From DASWIV01 sp036397475 (lineage in GTDB: Bacteria; JAJVIF01; JAPKYR01), in NCBI GenBank assembly GCA_036397475.1, contig DASWIV010000065.1:1-5475 (forward strand): a DNA stretch of 5,475 nt, written 5' to 3'. The first letter of the stretch is position 1, and every line of letters begins with the position of its first letter. Under the pieces are notes generated by a model. That model did no database searches. It worked only from the letters and a program-made list of their open reading frames with translations, and was not told where the DNA came from. Positions 1 to 5,475 of the stretch are shown here, one piece after another. A program made the position numbers and the translations under genes.

Positions 1-317
1 ACGCAGTTGACACTTCCCGCTTCGAAATATTCCGATATTTCACCAAACCGCGGACCGTAGCGTACATCCTTTGCTTTCAGGACAATCGGTTTCTTCTGAT
101 TTTTAACAACCCTGTGGATCACTCCCGAGATCGCGGCGATATTTGTCCCGGTATCTTTTCCTGGAAACTGCATGTAGCCGCGGATGCCGCTGAAATCGTA
201 GGTAAGCGACACATGGGTGCATCCGGTCAATGCGGAAATCTCTCTGAGAAATGTCAGAACAAACTCATTGAGAAGGTTTGACGATTCTACGTCAATATCA
301 GTGTAAGAGATTGGCAT
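1..317 (-). CDS. Partial protein with a GAF-like sensory N-terminus (3' end outside window)
   Basis: Only the first 105 residues are visible; the frame is open to the left edge, so the full length and any output domain are unknown. The chain opens with a helix (residues about 10-30), then a strand-like segment (THVSLTYD, 34-41), a glycine-containing turn, a second helix (TNIAAISGVIHRVVKN, 58-73), a strand (PIVLKAKDV, 77-85) and a segment ending in SVNC (102-105). This order resembles a GAF domain, which binds small molecules or mediates dimerisation in signalling proteins, but the match is by pattern only. There is no signal peptide or membrane segment, so it is probably cytoplasmic. The ATG at 315-317 is used here. 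An in-frame GTG at 324-326 lies 5 bases after a purine-rich AAGAAGAG and is an equally good start adding three residues. An in-frame stop at 342-344 limits the start. The gene lies 180 bases downstream of the TPR gene on the same strand and may have its own promoter. Confidence 0.6.
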   Translation of the reverse strand, partial: MPISYTDIDVESSNLLNEFVLTFLREISALTGCTHVSLTYDFSGIRGYMQFPGKDTGTNIAAISGVIHRVVKNQKKPIVLKAKDVRYGPRFGEISEYFEAGSVNC

Positions 318-396
318 ACACCCCACGCATGCTCTTCTTAATTACCGCCGCCCGTCTGAGGCTTGAGCAGAGGCATAAATCAGGTTTCGATTAAAA

Positions 397-425
397 ATAA
401 TATCAGGACTTCCATCGTACCGCAA
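397..425 (-). promoter_or_regulatory. Candidate sigma-70-type promoter for the GAF-like gene
   Basis: On the minus strand TTGCGG (420-425) is followed after exactly 17 bases by TATTAT (397-402). The -10 box matches the consensus in five of six positions and the -35 box in three. The predicted start of transcription is near 390, giving a leader of about 70 bases. An 8-base perfect palindrome CGACGTCG (432-439) sits just upstream of the -35 box and could be a small operator, or chance. No GC-rich hairpin followed by T residues, the mark of an intrinsic terminator, was seen between 318 and 497, so read-through from the TPR gene remains possible. Confidence 0.35.
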
Positions 426-497
426 TCTTTCCGACGTCGTAACTACTTCAAATAAAGGGATTTCAGGAGTATTGCATTAAAGCTTATTAATAAATAT

Positions 498-1589
498 TCA
501 GTCTCCGCTACTATTTTCGGGCTTATCACCCGTCAGGAGTTTTGTAAGTATTTCAATTTCCGAGCCTTTTCCGCTTCGGCGAAGCATGCCTTCCATTTTC
601 GCGAGCCGGGAGTTAACGTCAGCAGGCTTGTGCTTCTTAAATTCTTTCGCGGCATTTTTAACCTTGTTCTCAATGTCATTTTTCCTTGCCGTCCGCATGG
701 CAAGCTCTACTTCCGCCTGGGCGATATCGCACAGGAGACGTCCCGAGTTCATCTCGCCCGCCTGCTTGCGGGCTTTCTGAAGGCGCTTCCGTGCGTCCTC
801 GATAAATCCAAGCCTTATTTCGATCTCTGACGCGTTTATTTCCTGCTTGAGCATATGGTGGATGTATTCCTGTGTCTTGTAAAGCTGCGCGCTTTTAAGA
901 AACAGTGTTCTTGCGATCCTGTAGAACTCTTCCTGCCTGACCGGTTCGACAATTTCTTCGTCGCCGATCTCGACATGGATCAGCGCAAGATTAGCGTTAA
1001 GCCACGCTTCCCGTTCGACCTCGTGGCTCGAATCGACAACATCTTCATCGTCATTGGAGCTTTCGAGAGCAAGGGATAATTCGTCCCTGGCTTTGTCGGG
1101 CTGGCCGAAGCGTACGAAAAACAGCGCCCGGTTATTATGGAGTTTGATCTTCATGTCCGGCTCGATCATGGACGGATTTTCTGTCGCAAGAAATAGTGCC
1201 TGATCGAACGCTTCAAGGCTCTTTGAGTACATTCGACGGCGGGAATACACCAGCCCCAGGTTAGACAGAATGCCGGCACGTGCGCGTACTCCTTCCGCAT
1301 GAAGCACTTCCGCTACCTGCAGAGCTTTTTCAAGTGCGACTGTGGCAGCGTCTAGGTCGCCAAGGTTTTTATGGACAACGCCAAGATTGTTAAGGACTTT
1401 GAGGAGAGCTCTCCTGCTGGAGGCTTCCCTGTCCGAGCCGGATTCCGCTTTATTCAGAGTCTTTCTAAGGGCACGCTCAAGGCCGTGGAGTATTTCCGCG
1501 GCACGGTCCATTGAGCCGGCACGCAGCTCCGCCTGGGCACGTTTAAGCTCTTTAGCGATGTCATACATAAAACTGTTCCACCCGTACAT
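498..1589 (-). CDS. Tetratricopeptide-repeat (TPR) protein
   Basis: This 363-residue protein has no signal peptide and no membrane segment, so it is probably a cytoplasmic all-helical scaffold. TPR-like helix pairs with the usual small/large residue spacing are visible at about 64-97 (NNLGVVHKNLGDLDAATVAL), 107-140 (SNLGLVYSRRRMYSKSLEAF) and 148-180 (HNNRALFFVRFGQPDKARDE). Degenerate ones lie around 196-240 and 249-278, with a possible N-terminal one at 17-46. An acidic linker (NDDEDVVD, 179-186) separates the regular repeats from the degenerate half. The C-terminus (about 300-363) is lysine-rich and probably partly disordered. TPR arrays bind partner proteins; no catalytic domain is present and the partner cannot be named. 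The start at 1587-1589 has only a weak GGGAAAG ten bases upstream; the in-frame ATG at 1566-1568 (residue 8), preceded by GGGTGG, is about as likely and would still contain all repeats. The downstream neighbour in the same direction is the GAF-like gene. Confidence 0.85.
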   Translation of the reverse strand: MYGWNSFMYDIAKELKRAQAELRAGSMDRAAEILHGLERALRKTLNKAESGSDREASSRRALLKVLNNLGVVHKNLGDLDAATVALEKALQVAEVLHAEGVRARAGILSNLGLVYSRRRMYSKSLEAFDQALFLATENPSMIEPDMKIKLHNNRALFFVRFGQPDKARDELSLALESSNDDEDVVDSSHEVEREAWLNANLALIHVEIGDEEIVEPVRQEEFYRIARTLFLKSAQLYKTQEYIHHMLKQEINASEIEIRLGFIEDARKRLQKARKQAGEMNSGRLLCDIAQAEVELAMRTARKNDIENKVKNAAKEFKKHKPADVNSRLAKMEGMLRRSGKGSEIEILTKLLTGDKPENSSGD

Positions 1590-1639
1590 CCAAACGGCAC
1601 TTTCCCTGTAACATTAATATCACGATTGCACGCCCATGG

Positions 1640-1669
1640 TTTACAGGATAAAATCCGAATATATTTAAT
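1640..1669 (+). promoter_or_regulatory. Candidate sigma-70-type promoter for the GT-C membrane protein
   Basis: TTTACA (1640-1645) and TTTAAT (1664-1669) each match the -35 and -10 consensus in five of six positions and are separated by 18 bases. Transcription would begin near 1676, leaving a leader of about 21 bases before the TTG start at 1697. The leader is A/T-rich and shows no Shine-Dalgarno sequence. Confidence 0.45.
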
Positions 1670-1670
1670 G

Positions 1671-1676
1671 ATTATA
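1671..1676 (-). promoter_or_regulatory. Candidate -10 box for the TPR gene
   Basis: The minus strand carries a perfect TATAAT here, with no good -35 box at 16-18 bases upstream (the best nearby hexamer is a weak TTCAAC at 19 bases). If used, the TPR transcript would have a leader of about 75 bases. It lies two bases from the -10 box of the opposing candidate promoter, so the two would compete for the same DNA. The region 1590-1696 is AT-rich and holds no open reading frame of its own that looks real. Confidence 0.3.
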
Positions 1677-1696
1677 AGTTTGATTAAATAAATCAG

Positions 1697-3481
1697 TTGA
1701 ATGAGCCTCATAAAAACCCGATTCCCGGACTTCACATATTTTTTCTGTGGCTTCTTGTCACGTTAATTTACCTCGCCGCGTCGTACATCTCTTTCACGGT
1801 AATGGCGGAGGACTCGTATATAAGTTTCCGCTATGCTGAAAATATAGCGGCTGGCTATGGTCCGGTGTTTAATGCGGGAGGAGAAGCGGTGGAGGGATTT
1901 TCGAATCCGCTATGGGTGGGGATTTTAGCTGTTGTATCGAAGATGCAGGTTGATGTGCCAATGGGAGCAAGGTACATCGGTGTGTTTTTCGCCGCGATGT
2001 GCATTCTGGAATTGATGCTGATCGGGTCTAAATACTCTCAATCCGGAGTGCAAATATTTCTCCTGGGGACCATAGCCGCGATTTATCCTCCCCTGTTGTT
2101 CTGGGGGCAGGGCGGACTCGAAAACGGGCTTTATTTATACCTGATGCTGGGCGGCGTAAGGAGATTGATTGACGAGATTGATAACGGTGACCTGATCCCG
2201 ATTTCAGCGATTTTTTTCATGCTGCTCGCGCTGACACGTCCCGAAGGGGTGATGTTTTATGTCCTGGCGCTGGGGATTTTTATCTATAGCCAGTCAAAAG
2301 TTAAAAGTAAGAGAGTGTCCTCGAGAATAGCTTTTTACATTGTCGCGATTCTTCCGTTCTTTGTCTACCTGGTATGGCGCGAGTCAACCTTCGGGGAATT
2401 TGTGCCGAATACGTTTTACGCCAAGGTGAATAACGGGCTGAGACATAAGGCGGGTGTAGGATTTTTGTACTGGCTCGGATGGCTCTTAAACGTCCGATTA
2501 GTGGTCGCACTGGCGTTTTATTTCATGTTTGAACGAACCTACAGTCGCAGATTCACACCTCTTTCAATAAAGATTTTTGACATTTTCGTTTTTTTTCAGT
2601 GGCTTTTCATTTTGTATGCAGGCGGGGATATTCATCCGTACGACCGCTTCACACTACCCATCTATCTCCTGCTGCTGGTTTATATGGTCGGTTTGATCAG
2701 CCAGCACAGGAAATCCGGATTTTTGAATTTTGTGACAGTTGTGGTCCTGGCAACATTTTTAGCCGCAAATGCGATCTATCATTATCCTGCCGACGATAAT
2801 TATCCGGGGCGGGGGCTTTATCCGGATAACGCCCTTATCAATAACGCAGCCGGCTTAATGCGCGGTGGATATTCACCGGATGAAATCCGGAATGGATATT
2901 TCAGTCCGCGGTACGATGCTCTCGATATTGTCGGGATGGATTTAAAGGATGACCCTTCTGTCCCTGAAGGATTACTTGCGACAGACCAGTGCGGAAAGAT
3001 CCCTTACCGCTCGGGACGCCCTACACTTGATCTATTCGGACTTAACGATCCAGTGGTCGCCCGGATTATCCATTCTAACCAGACCTGGGATAAATACGCG
3101 ACGGAGATTCTTAACCGGCAGCCGGAAACATTTGTTGTCTTTTACAGGGACGGGGGTTTGATCAGCAGGTATTACCTCGAGAATACTGTCCTGTCAAAAC
3201 CATTCCTGGACCGGTACCAGCCGGATGTTCTTTATGAGATCACGTACCACTACACGGATATAAAAAACAACGAGCAGACATTTACTCATGAACTCCTGCG
3301 ATTTGGTATCGCTCCTGATTCTGATCTGTACGGAACCCCATTATCCGATTCAGAAATTGAATGGCTGCGGACATACCAGCCGATAACATACGTCGGCGGA
3401 ATTTCAATAGGTCGAATTGTGGTAGATCTTCTGGATGAAGAGTCAGCGGATGTCAGAACATTCGATGTTTACCTGAACTGA
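1697..3481 (+). CDS. Polytopic GT-C-type glycosyltransferase (arabinofuranosyltransferase/ZomB-like family)
   Basis: This 594-residue inner-membrane protein has about ten hydrophobic segments (near 12-34, 92-111, 118-135, 141-152, 168-198, 211-227, 254-276, 292-308, 320-336, 343-361) followed by a soluble C-terminal domain of about 230 residues. The family motifs appear in order: an acidic motif after the first membrane segment (E38-D39-S-Y-I-S-F-R-Y-A), then VEGFSNPLW (65-73), LTRPEG (179-184), GEFVPNTFYAKV (233-244), GGDIHPYDRF (309-318) and DQCGKIPYRSGRPTLDLFGLND (430-451, quoted in part in the findings). In GT-C enzymes the acidic motif in the first extracytoplasmic loop is catalytic and the sugar donor is a polyprenyl phosphate. 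The acceptor (polysaccharide, protein or lipid) cannot be told. The start is TTG: an in-frame stop lies at 1685-1687, the next in-frame ATG (1802) would remove the first membrane segment, and ATG at 1701 is out of frame and short. No Shine-Dalgarno sequence is visible. It stands alone on this strand. Confidence 0.85.
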   Translation: MNEPHKNPIPGLHIFFLWLLVTLIYLAASYISFTVMAEDSYISFRYAENIAAGYGPVFNAGGEAVEGFSNPLWVGILAVVSKMQVDVPMGARYIGVFFAAMCILELMLIGSKYSQSGVQIFLLGTIAAIYPPLLFWGQGGLENGLYLYLMLGGVRRLIDEIDNGDLIPISAIFFMLLALTRPEGVMFYVLALGIFIYSQSKVKSKRVSSRIAFYIVAILPFFVYLVWRESTFGEFVPNTFYAKVNNGLRHKAGVGFLYWLGWLLNVRLVVALAFYFMFERTYSRRFTPLSIKIFDIFVFFQWLFILYAGGDIHPYDRFTLPIYLLLLVYMVGLISQHRKSGFLNFVTVVVLATFLAANAIYHYPADDNYPGRGLYPDNALINNAAGLMRGGYSPDEIRNGYFSPRYDALDIVGMDLKDDPSVPEGLLATDQCGKIPYRSGRPTLDLFGLNDPVVARIIHSNQTWDKYATEILNRQPETFVVFYRDGGLISRYYLENTVLSKPFLDRYQPDVLYEITYHYTDIKNNEQTFTHELLRFGIAPDSDLYGTPLSDSEIEWLRTYQPITYVGGISIGRIVVDLLDEESADVRTFDVYLN

Positions 3482-3484
3482 TCA
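3479..3484. other. Abutting convergent stop codons in a TGATCA palindrome
   Basis: The plus-strand glycosyltransferase ends with TGA at 3479-3481 and the minus-strand kinase ends with TGA read from 3484-3482, so the genes share no spacer and no overlap. There is no intergenic room for a terminator, and no GC-rich hairpin plus T-tract was seen within either coding end. Transcripts from both sides therefore probably run into the opposite gene. Confidence 0.95.
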
Positions 3485-4219
3485 TTCCCCGTAGAGTGGA
3501 ACATTCACGATCGACTGGTCCCCAAACATATTCGGTGACATCAGGGCGACCAATCCCCATCCTCCGAGAGCGGTTAATACCGGAACAGTTATGTTGTCGC
3601 TGCCCTTAATGCTGAGAGCTTCAACTCCAGTGGCGAATGAGGCGACTATGAAACTTGCAGCGAGGACCCCTCTTCTGGATGCGGTGACGCCGAACTGCGC
3701 TGAGTAGATCGTGAAAATTATGAAAGCAAGGATGAAGGTGATCGTGAACATCGCGGCGGAACCTTCCACGCTACGCTGTTCGCCGCTGATCTCGTATTTC
3801 GTTTTTCCATATTCGCGCCCCACAACACTCGCACCCGCATCGCCGAACGCCATTGCGAGGACGCCAAGTACCGCCATACCCCAGTAGGGGGTCCGGTAAA
3901 ATAGTGAGATCAGGATGATGTAACTGATGGGATAAAGAACCGTACCGACATTTCCGCGATCTTCGCCCTGGATCTGTGAGAAAATTCCCCAGTACAGATC
4001 GGCAAGATTTATTGCCGTGAAAAGTATCGGGGGAATCAACGCTATCCATTTGTGGTCGAAAAACGGGATGAAAAGGATGACGATACCCATCGACGCGTGG
4101 ACAAATTTCCTGGACATATCTTTCCTGACGCCGGATTTATCGAGTAGCCTGGATACCATCAGGAGAAGGAATGGGTAGAGAAGAAACGCTGTTGCGAGAA
4201 TTATGTCTTTGGTGTACAC
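3482..4219 (-). CDS. Membrane lipid-alcohol kinase of the phytol/dolichol kinase family
   Basis: This 245-residue protein consists almost wholly of membrane segments (about 5-24, 43-54, 57-74, 93-108, 112-130, 156-175, 184-198, 210-228). The family comprises CTP-dependent phytol/farnesol kinases (VTE5-type), dolichol kinase (SEC59) and yeast diacylglycerol kinase DGK1, related to CDP-diglyceride synthase. Its marks are RKFVH (37-41), GNVGTVLYP (89-97), the acidic FGDAGASVVGREYGKTKYE stretch (125-143), RSVEGSAAMF (149-158) and EALSIKGSDN (200-209); D127, K139 and D208 are candidate nucleotide/metal residues. In bacteria the likely role is phosphorylation of an isoprenoid alcohol or a lipid at the inner membrane; the exact substrate cannot be read from sequence. 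Length is normal. The start is GTG at 4217-4219, ten bases after AAGGA (4230-4234), with an in-frame stop at 4253-4255. An inverted repeat overlaps this ribosome binding site. Confidence 0.85.
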   Translation of the reverse strand: MYTKDIILATAFLLYPFLLLMVSRLLDKSGVRKDMSRKFVHASMGIVILFIPFFDHKWIALIPPILFTAINLADLYWGIFSQIQGEDRGNVGTVLYPISYIILISLFYRTPYWGMAVLGVLAMAFGDAGASVVGREYGKTKYEISGEQRSVEGSAAMFTITFILAFIIFTIYSAQFGVTASRRGVLAASFIVASFATGVEALSIKGSDNITVPVLTALGGWGLVALMSPNMFGDQSIVNVPLYGE

Positions 4220-4229
4220 GATTTGAATA

Positions 4230-4234
4230 TCCTT
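4230..4234 (-). promoter_or_regulatory. Ribosome binding site supporting the GTG start of the kinase
   Basis: AAGGA on the minus strand lies ten bases before the GTG start at 4219. No ATG occurs in the frame between the upstream stop (4253-4255) and this GTG, so this site decides the start. Its first two bases lie inside the right arm of an 8-base inverted repeat. Confidence 0.6.
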
Positions 4235-4271
4235 ATCTGCGTGAAGAAGATTCTATTTCCATTGCAGATAA
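4233..4271 (-). repeat. 8-base inverted repeat in the kinase leader
   Basis: TTATCTGC (4233-4240) and GCAGATAA (4264-4271) are perfect inverted copies separated by 23 bases. In the kinase mRNA the second arm ends two bases inside the AAGGA ribosome binding site. It could be a protein-binding site or a weak leader hairpin; the stem is short (three G-C pairs) and the loop long, so stability would be modest. Confidence 0.5.
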
Positions 4272-4310
4272 AAGTAAAGTTAGAGGTTATGAATCCTTGT
4301 TTCTTACGTA

Positions 4311-4339
4311 ATAATATCCATACGCGGATGAATTCAGAA
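4311..4339 (-). promoter_or_regulatory. Candidate promoter for the lipid kinase
   Basis: On the minus strand TTCTGA (4334-4339) is followed after 17 bases by TATTAT (4311-4316). The -10 box matches consensus in five of six positions, the -35 box in only three. Transcription from here would start near 4304 and include the inverted repeat at 4233-4271 in the leader. A competing option is a perfect TATAAT on the minus strand (4362-4367) with TTGTTG 16 bases upstream, which overlaps the plus-strand promoter. Confidence 0.3.
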
Positions 4340-4340
4340 T

Positions 4341-4369
4341 TTTACTTTTTAACTTTCTACAATTATATT
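4341..4369 (+). promoter_or_regulatory. Candidate sigma-70-type promoter for the osmoprotectant transporter operon
   Basis: TTTACT (4341-4346) and TATATT (4364-4369) are separated by exactly 17 bases and match the -35 and -10 consensus in four and five positions. Transcription would start near 4376, leaving a leader of about 26 bases that holds the strong ribosome binding site. No known osmotic-response operator was recognised. Confidence 0.45.
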
Positions 4370-4390
4370 GAACGCGATTCCCACAACAAG

Positions 4391-4397
4391 GGAGGAG
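4391..4397 (+). promoter_or_regulatory. Strong Shine-Dalgarno site fixing a TTG start
   Basis: GGAGGAG follows AAG and its GGAGG core ends six bases before the TTG at 4402-4404. The next in-frame ATG is deep inside the ABC domain, so this site confirms that the ATPase starts at TTG. Confidence 0.85.
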
Positions 4398-4401
4398 CGA
4401 A

Positions 4402-5151
4402 TTGAAAGAAACCATTCTTGAAGCGATCTCCGTTTCGAAAACGTTTGACGGAAATGTCCAGGCTCTGAAAAATATCAATCTAACAGTCAGCCGTGGCGAA
4501 ACTGTTGTGTTGATAGGCGAAAGCGGGTGCGGAAAATCCACACTGATTCGCACTTTCAACCGGCTTGTCGAGCCGACATCGGGGGCAATAAAAGTATTTG
4601 GGGATGAAGTAAAAAAGCAGGCCCCGGTCCAGCTGCGACGGAAGATCGGCTACATGCAGCAGGGCGGCGGATTAATACCCCACTGGAATATACAGAAAAA
4701 TGTGGCGCTCGTGCCTGCGATTCTTGGTTGGGATTCAACCAGGAAAAAGAAGCGATGCGATGAGCTACTCGAATTTGTCGGAATCGACCCGGGAAAATAC
4801 AGCGGCAGGTATCCATCCGAATTGTCCGGCGGACAGCGGCAACGGGTTGCGTTTGCAAGAGCGATCGCCGCCGATCCCGATGTTGTCCTTCTGGATGAGC
4901 CATTTGGAGCACTCGACGCGATCACGCGGGTGGAAATCAGGGACGAATTCGCGAATCTTAAGAACCAGTTAAATAAGACAATATTACTCGTGACGCATGA
5001 CCTTACGACCGCGTTTGTTTTAGGGGACAGGATTGTTGTAATGAAGGAAGGGATTATCGAACAGGATACGGATGCTGCGGAGTTGAAAAATAATCCCGAG
5101 TCAGGTTATGTCGCGGAGCTTGTATCTCACCACATGGGAGGTGTGTCATGA
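4402..5151 (+). CDS. Osmoprotectant (glycine betaine/choline-type) ABC transporter ATPase
   Basis: This 249-residue protein is a complete ABC ATPase that would power import of a compatible solute from the cytoplasmic face of the inner membrane. Visible motifs are Walker A GESGCGKST (39-47), Q-loop glutamine Q87, signature LSGGQ (141-145), Walker B VVLLDE (161-166) with catalytic E166, D-loop ALD (170-172) and switch H199. The segment after the Q-loop (GLIPHWNIQKNVALVPAILGW, 90-110, first part quoted) is typical of the ProV/OpuA/OpuC branch, and the following binding-protein gene supports that assignment. It lacks the C-terminal CBS pair that senses ionic strength in OpuA-type and is found in many OpuC-type ATPases; it ends about ten residues after the ABC fold, like shorter members such as YehX. 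The start is TTG at 4402, placed by an excellent Shine-Dalgarno site. Its stop overlaps the next start as ATGA, indicating translational coupling. Confidence 0.9.
   Translation: MKETILEAISVSKTFDGNVQALKNINLTVSRGETVVLIGESGCGKSTLIRTFNRLVEPTSGAIKVFGDEVKKQAPVQLRRKIGYMQQGGGLIPHWNIQKNVALVPAILGWDSTRKKKRCDELLEFVGIDPGKYSGRYPSELSGGQRQRVAFARAIAADPDVVLLDEPFGALDAITRVEIRDEFANLKNQLNKTILLVTHDLTTAFVLGDRIVVMKEGIIEQDTDAAELKNNPESGYVAELVSHHMGGVS
5136..5141 (+). promoter_or_regulatory. Ribosome binding site of the binding-protein gene
   Basis: GGGAGG lies inside the 3' end of the ATPase gene, six bases before the ATG at 5148, and supports independent re-initiation at the ATGA junction. Confidence 0.8.
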
Positions 5152-5475
5152 AAAGCATTATTAAAATACTGGTATTGCTTGCAGCTTTTCAGCTTTTGTC
5201 ACCTCCAGCCAGTGCCGAGGATATTGTAATCGGTTCGAAGAATTTTGAAGAGAACAGGCTTCTATGCGAAATGTTCGCGCGCCTTATTGAAAATTACACC
5301 GACCTGACGGTAGAGAGAAAATTCAATCTTGCTGGAAGCGATGTGTGTTTCGAGGCGGTAAAGAGCGGAGAGATAGATATCTATCCCGAATATACCGGCA
5401 CGGGATTGATCAGCCTGATGAATGCGGAAGAAGCAGGTTCCGCACGCGAGACAATGTTCAGGGTCAGGACCGCAT
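5148..5475 (+). CDS. Periplasmic osmoprotectant-binding protein of the OpuC/ProX-like QAT family (partial)
   Basis: The first 109 residues are visible; the 3' end lies beyond the right edge. Residues 1-23 form a Sec signal peptide: a basic start (MKSIIK), a hydrophobic core (ILVLLAAFQLL) and an ASA cleavage site before E24. There is no lipobox cysteine, so the mature protein should be free in the periplasm. The mature part begins with IVIGSKNFEENRLL (26-39) and continues with GSDVCFEAVKSGEIDIYPEY (63-82) and TGTGL (83-87), the N-terminal lobe pattern of the OpuAC-like binding domain that captures glycine betaine, choline, carnitine or related compounds. Full members are about 270-300 residues, so roughly a third is seen; in some bacteria the domain is fused to the permease, which cannot be excluded here. 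The gene overlaps the ATPase by four bases and is the second gene of the operon. Which quaternary amine is bound cannot be told, because most cage residues are beyond the window. Confidence 0.88.
   Translation, partial: MKSIIKILVLLAAFQLLSPPASAEDIVIGSKNFEENRLLCEMFARLIENYTDLTVERKFNLAGSDVCFEAVKSGEIDIYPEYTGTGLISLMNAEEAGSARETMFRVRTA

Noticed and set aside
484..493. TTATTAATAA palindrome just downstream of the TPR gene as a terminator
   Set aside because: The stem would be A/T only with no loop and no T-tract following on the minus strand; not credible as an intrinsic terminator.
586..1079. Plus-strand reading frames opposite the TPR gene
   Set aside because: They are antisense shadows; the minus-strand frame has clear TPR periodicity while these translate to unrelated low-information peptides.
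1454..1735. Minus-strand frame of 93 codons overlapping the TPR start
   Set aside because: It overlaps the TPR gene in another frame and spans the promoter region, with no recognisable domain or ribosome binding site.
4223..4405. Small plus-strand reading frame of 60 codons ahead of the transporter
   Set aside because: It fills the divergent promoter region, starts at a TTG without a ribosome binding site and has no recognisable composition; the promoter boxes and Shine-Dalgarno of the real gene lie inside it.
4556..4925. Minus-strand frames opposite the ABC ATPase
   Set aside because: The plus strand carries every ABC motif in order; the opposite-strand frames are shadows.
1..5475. CRISPR array, insertion sequence, tRNA, riboswitch or defence system
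   Set aside because: No regularly spaced repeats, transposase-like frame, cloverleaf or conserved riboswitch core was seen on either strand.

Overview
This looks like an ordinary chromosomal segment from a diderm (Gram-negative-type) bacterium with balanced base composition, probably from a poorly characterised lineage. The diderm reading rests mainly on the transporter binding protein, which has a plain Sec signal peptide with an Ala-Ser-Ala cleavage site and no lipobox, as expected for a soluble periplasmic protein. Phylum cannot be fixed from the sequence. I saw no tRNA, rRNA, CRISPR, insertion sequence, phage gene or toxin-antitoxin pair.

Layout. Left edge to 1589 (minus strand): a tetratricopeptide-repeat (TPR) protein, followed downstream by the start of a second gene whose visible N-terminus resembles a GAF-type sensor domain; that gene runs off the left edge. 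Position 1590-1696 is a compact divergent promoter region. 1697-3481 (plus): a 594-residue polytopic membrane protein with the hallmark motifs of GT-C-fold glycosyltransferases that use polyprenyl-phosphate-linked sugars. 3482-4219 (minus): a 245-residue polytopic polyprenol/phytol/dolichol kinase-type protein whose stop codon directly abuts that of the glycosyltransferase. 4220-4401 is a second divergent promoter region. 4402 to the right edge (plus): the first two genes of a QAT-type (OpuB/OpuC, ProU-like) osmoprotectant ABC transporter, an ATPase and a periplasmic binding protein joined by an ATGA overlap; the permease is presumably beyond the edge.

How the genes may work together. The ATPase and binding protein are clearly one operon for uptake of compatible solutes such as glycine betaine, choline or related quaternary amines. 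The membrane glycosyltransferase and the lipid-alcohol kinase are convergent, so not co-transcribed, but their chemistry could meet: the kinase family phosphorylates isoprenoid alcohols and GT-C enzymes take sugars from polyprenyl phosphates. That link is inference. The TPR protein and the GAF-like protein lie in the same orientation and may be a protein-interaction plus sensory pair, also inference.

Three of the six genes start at non-ATG codons (TTG, GTG, TTG). I found no convincing previously undescribed system. The most checkable oddities are the abutting convergent stops, an inverted repeat overlapping the kinase ribosome binding site, and the kinase/glycosyltransferase neighbourhood.
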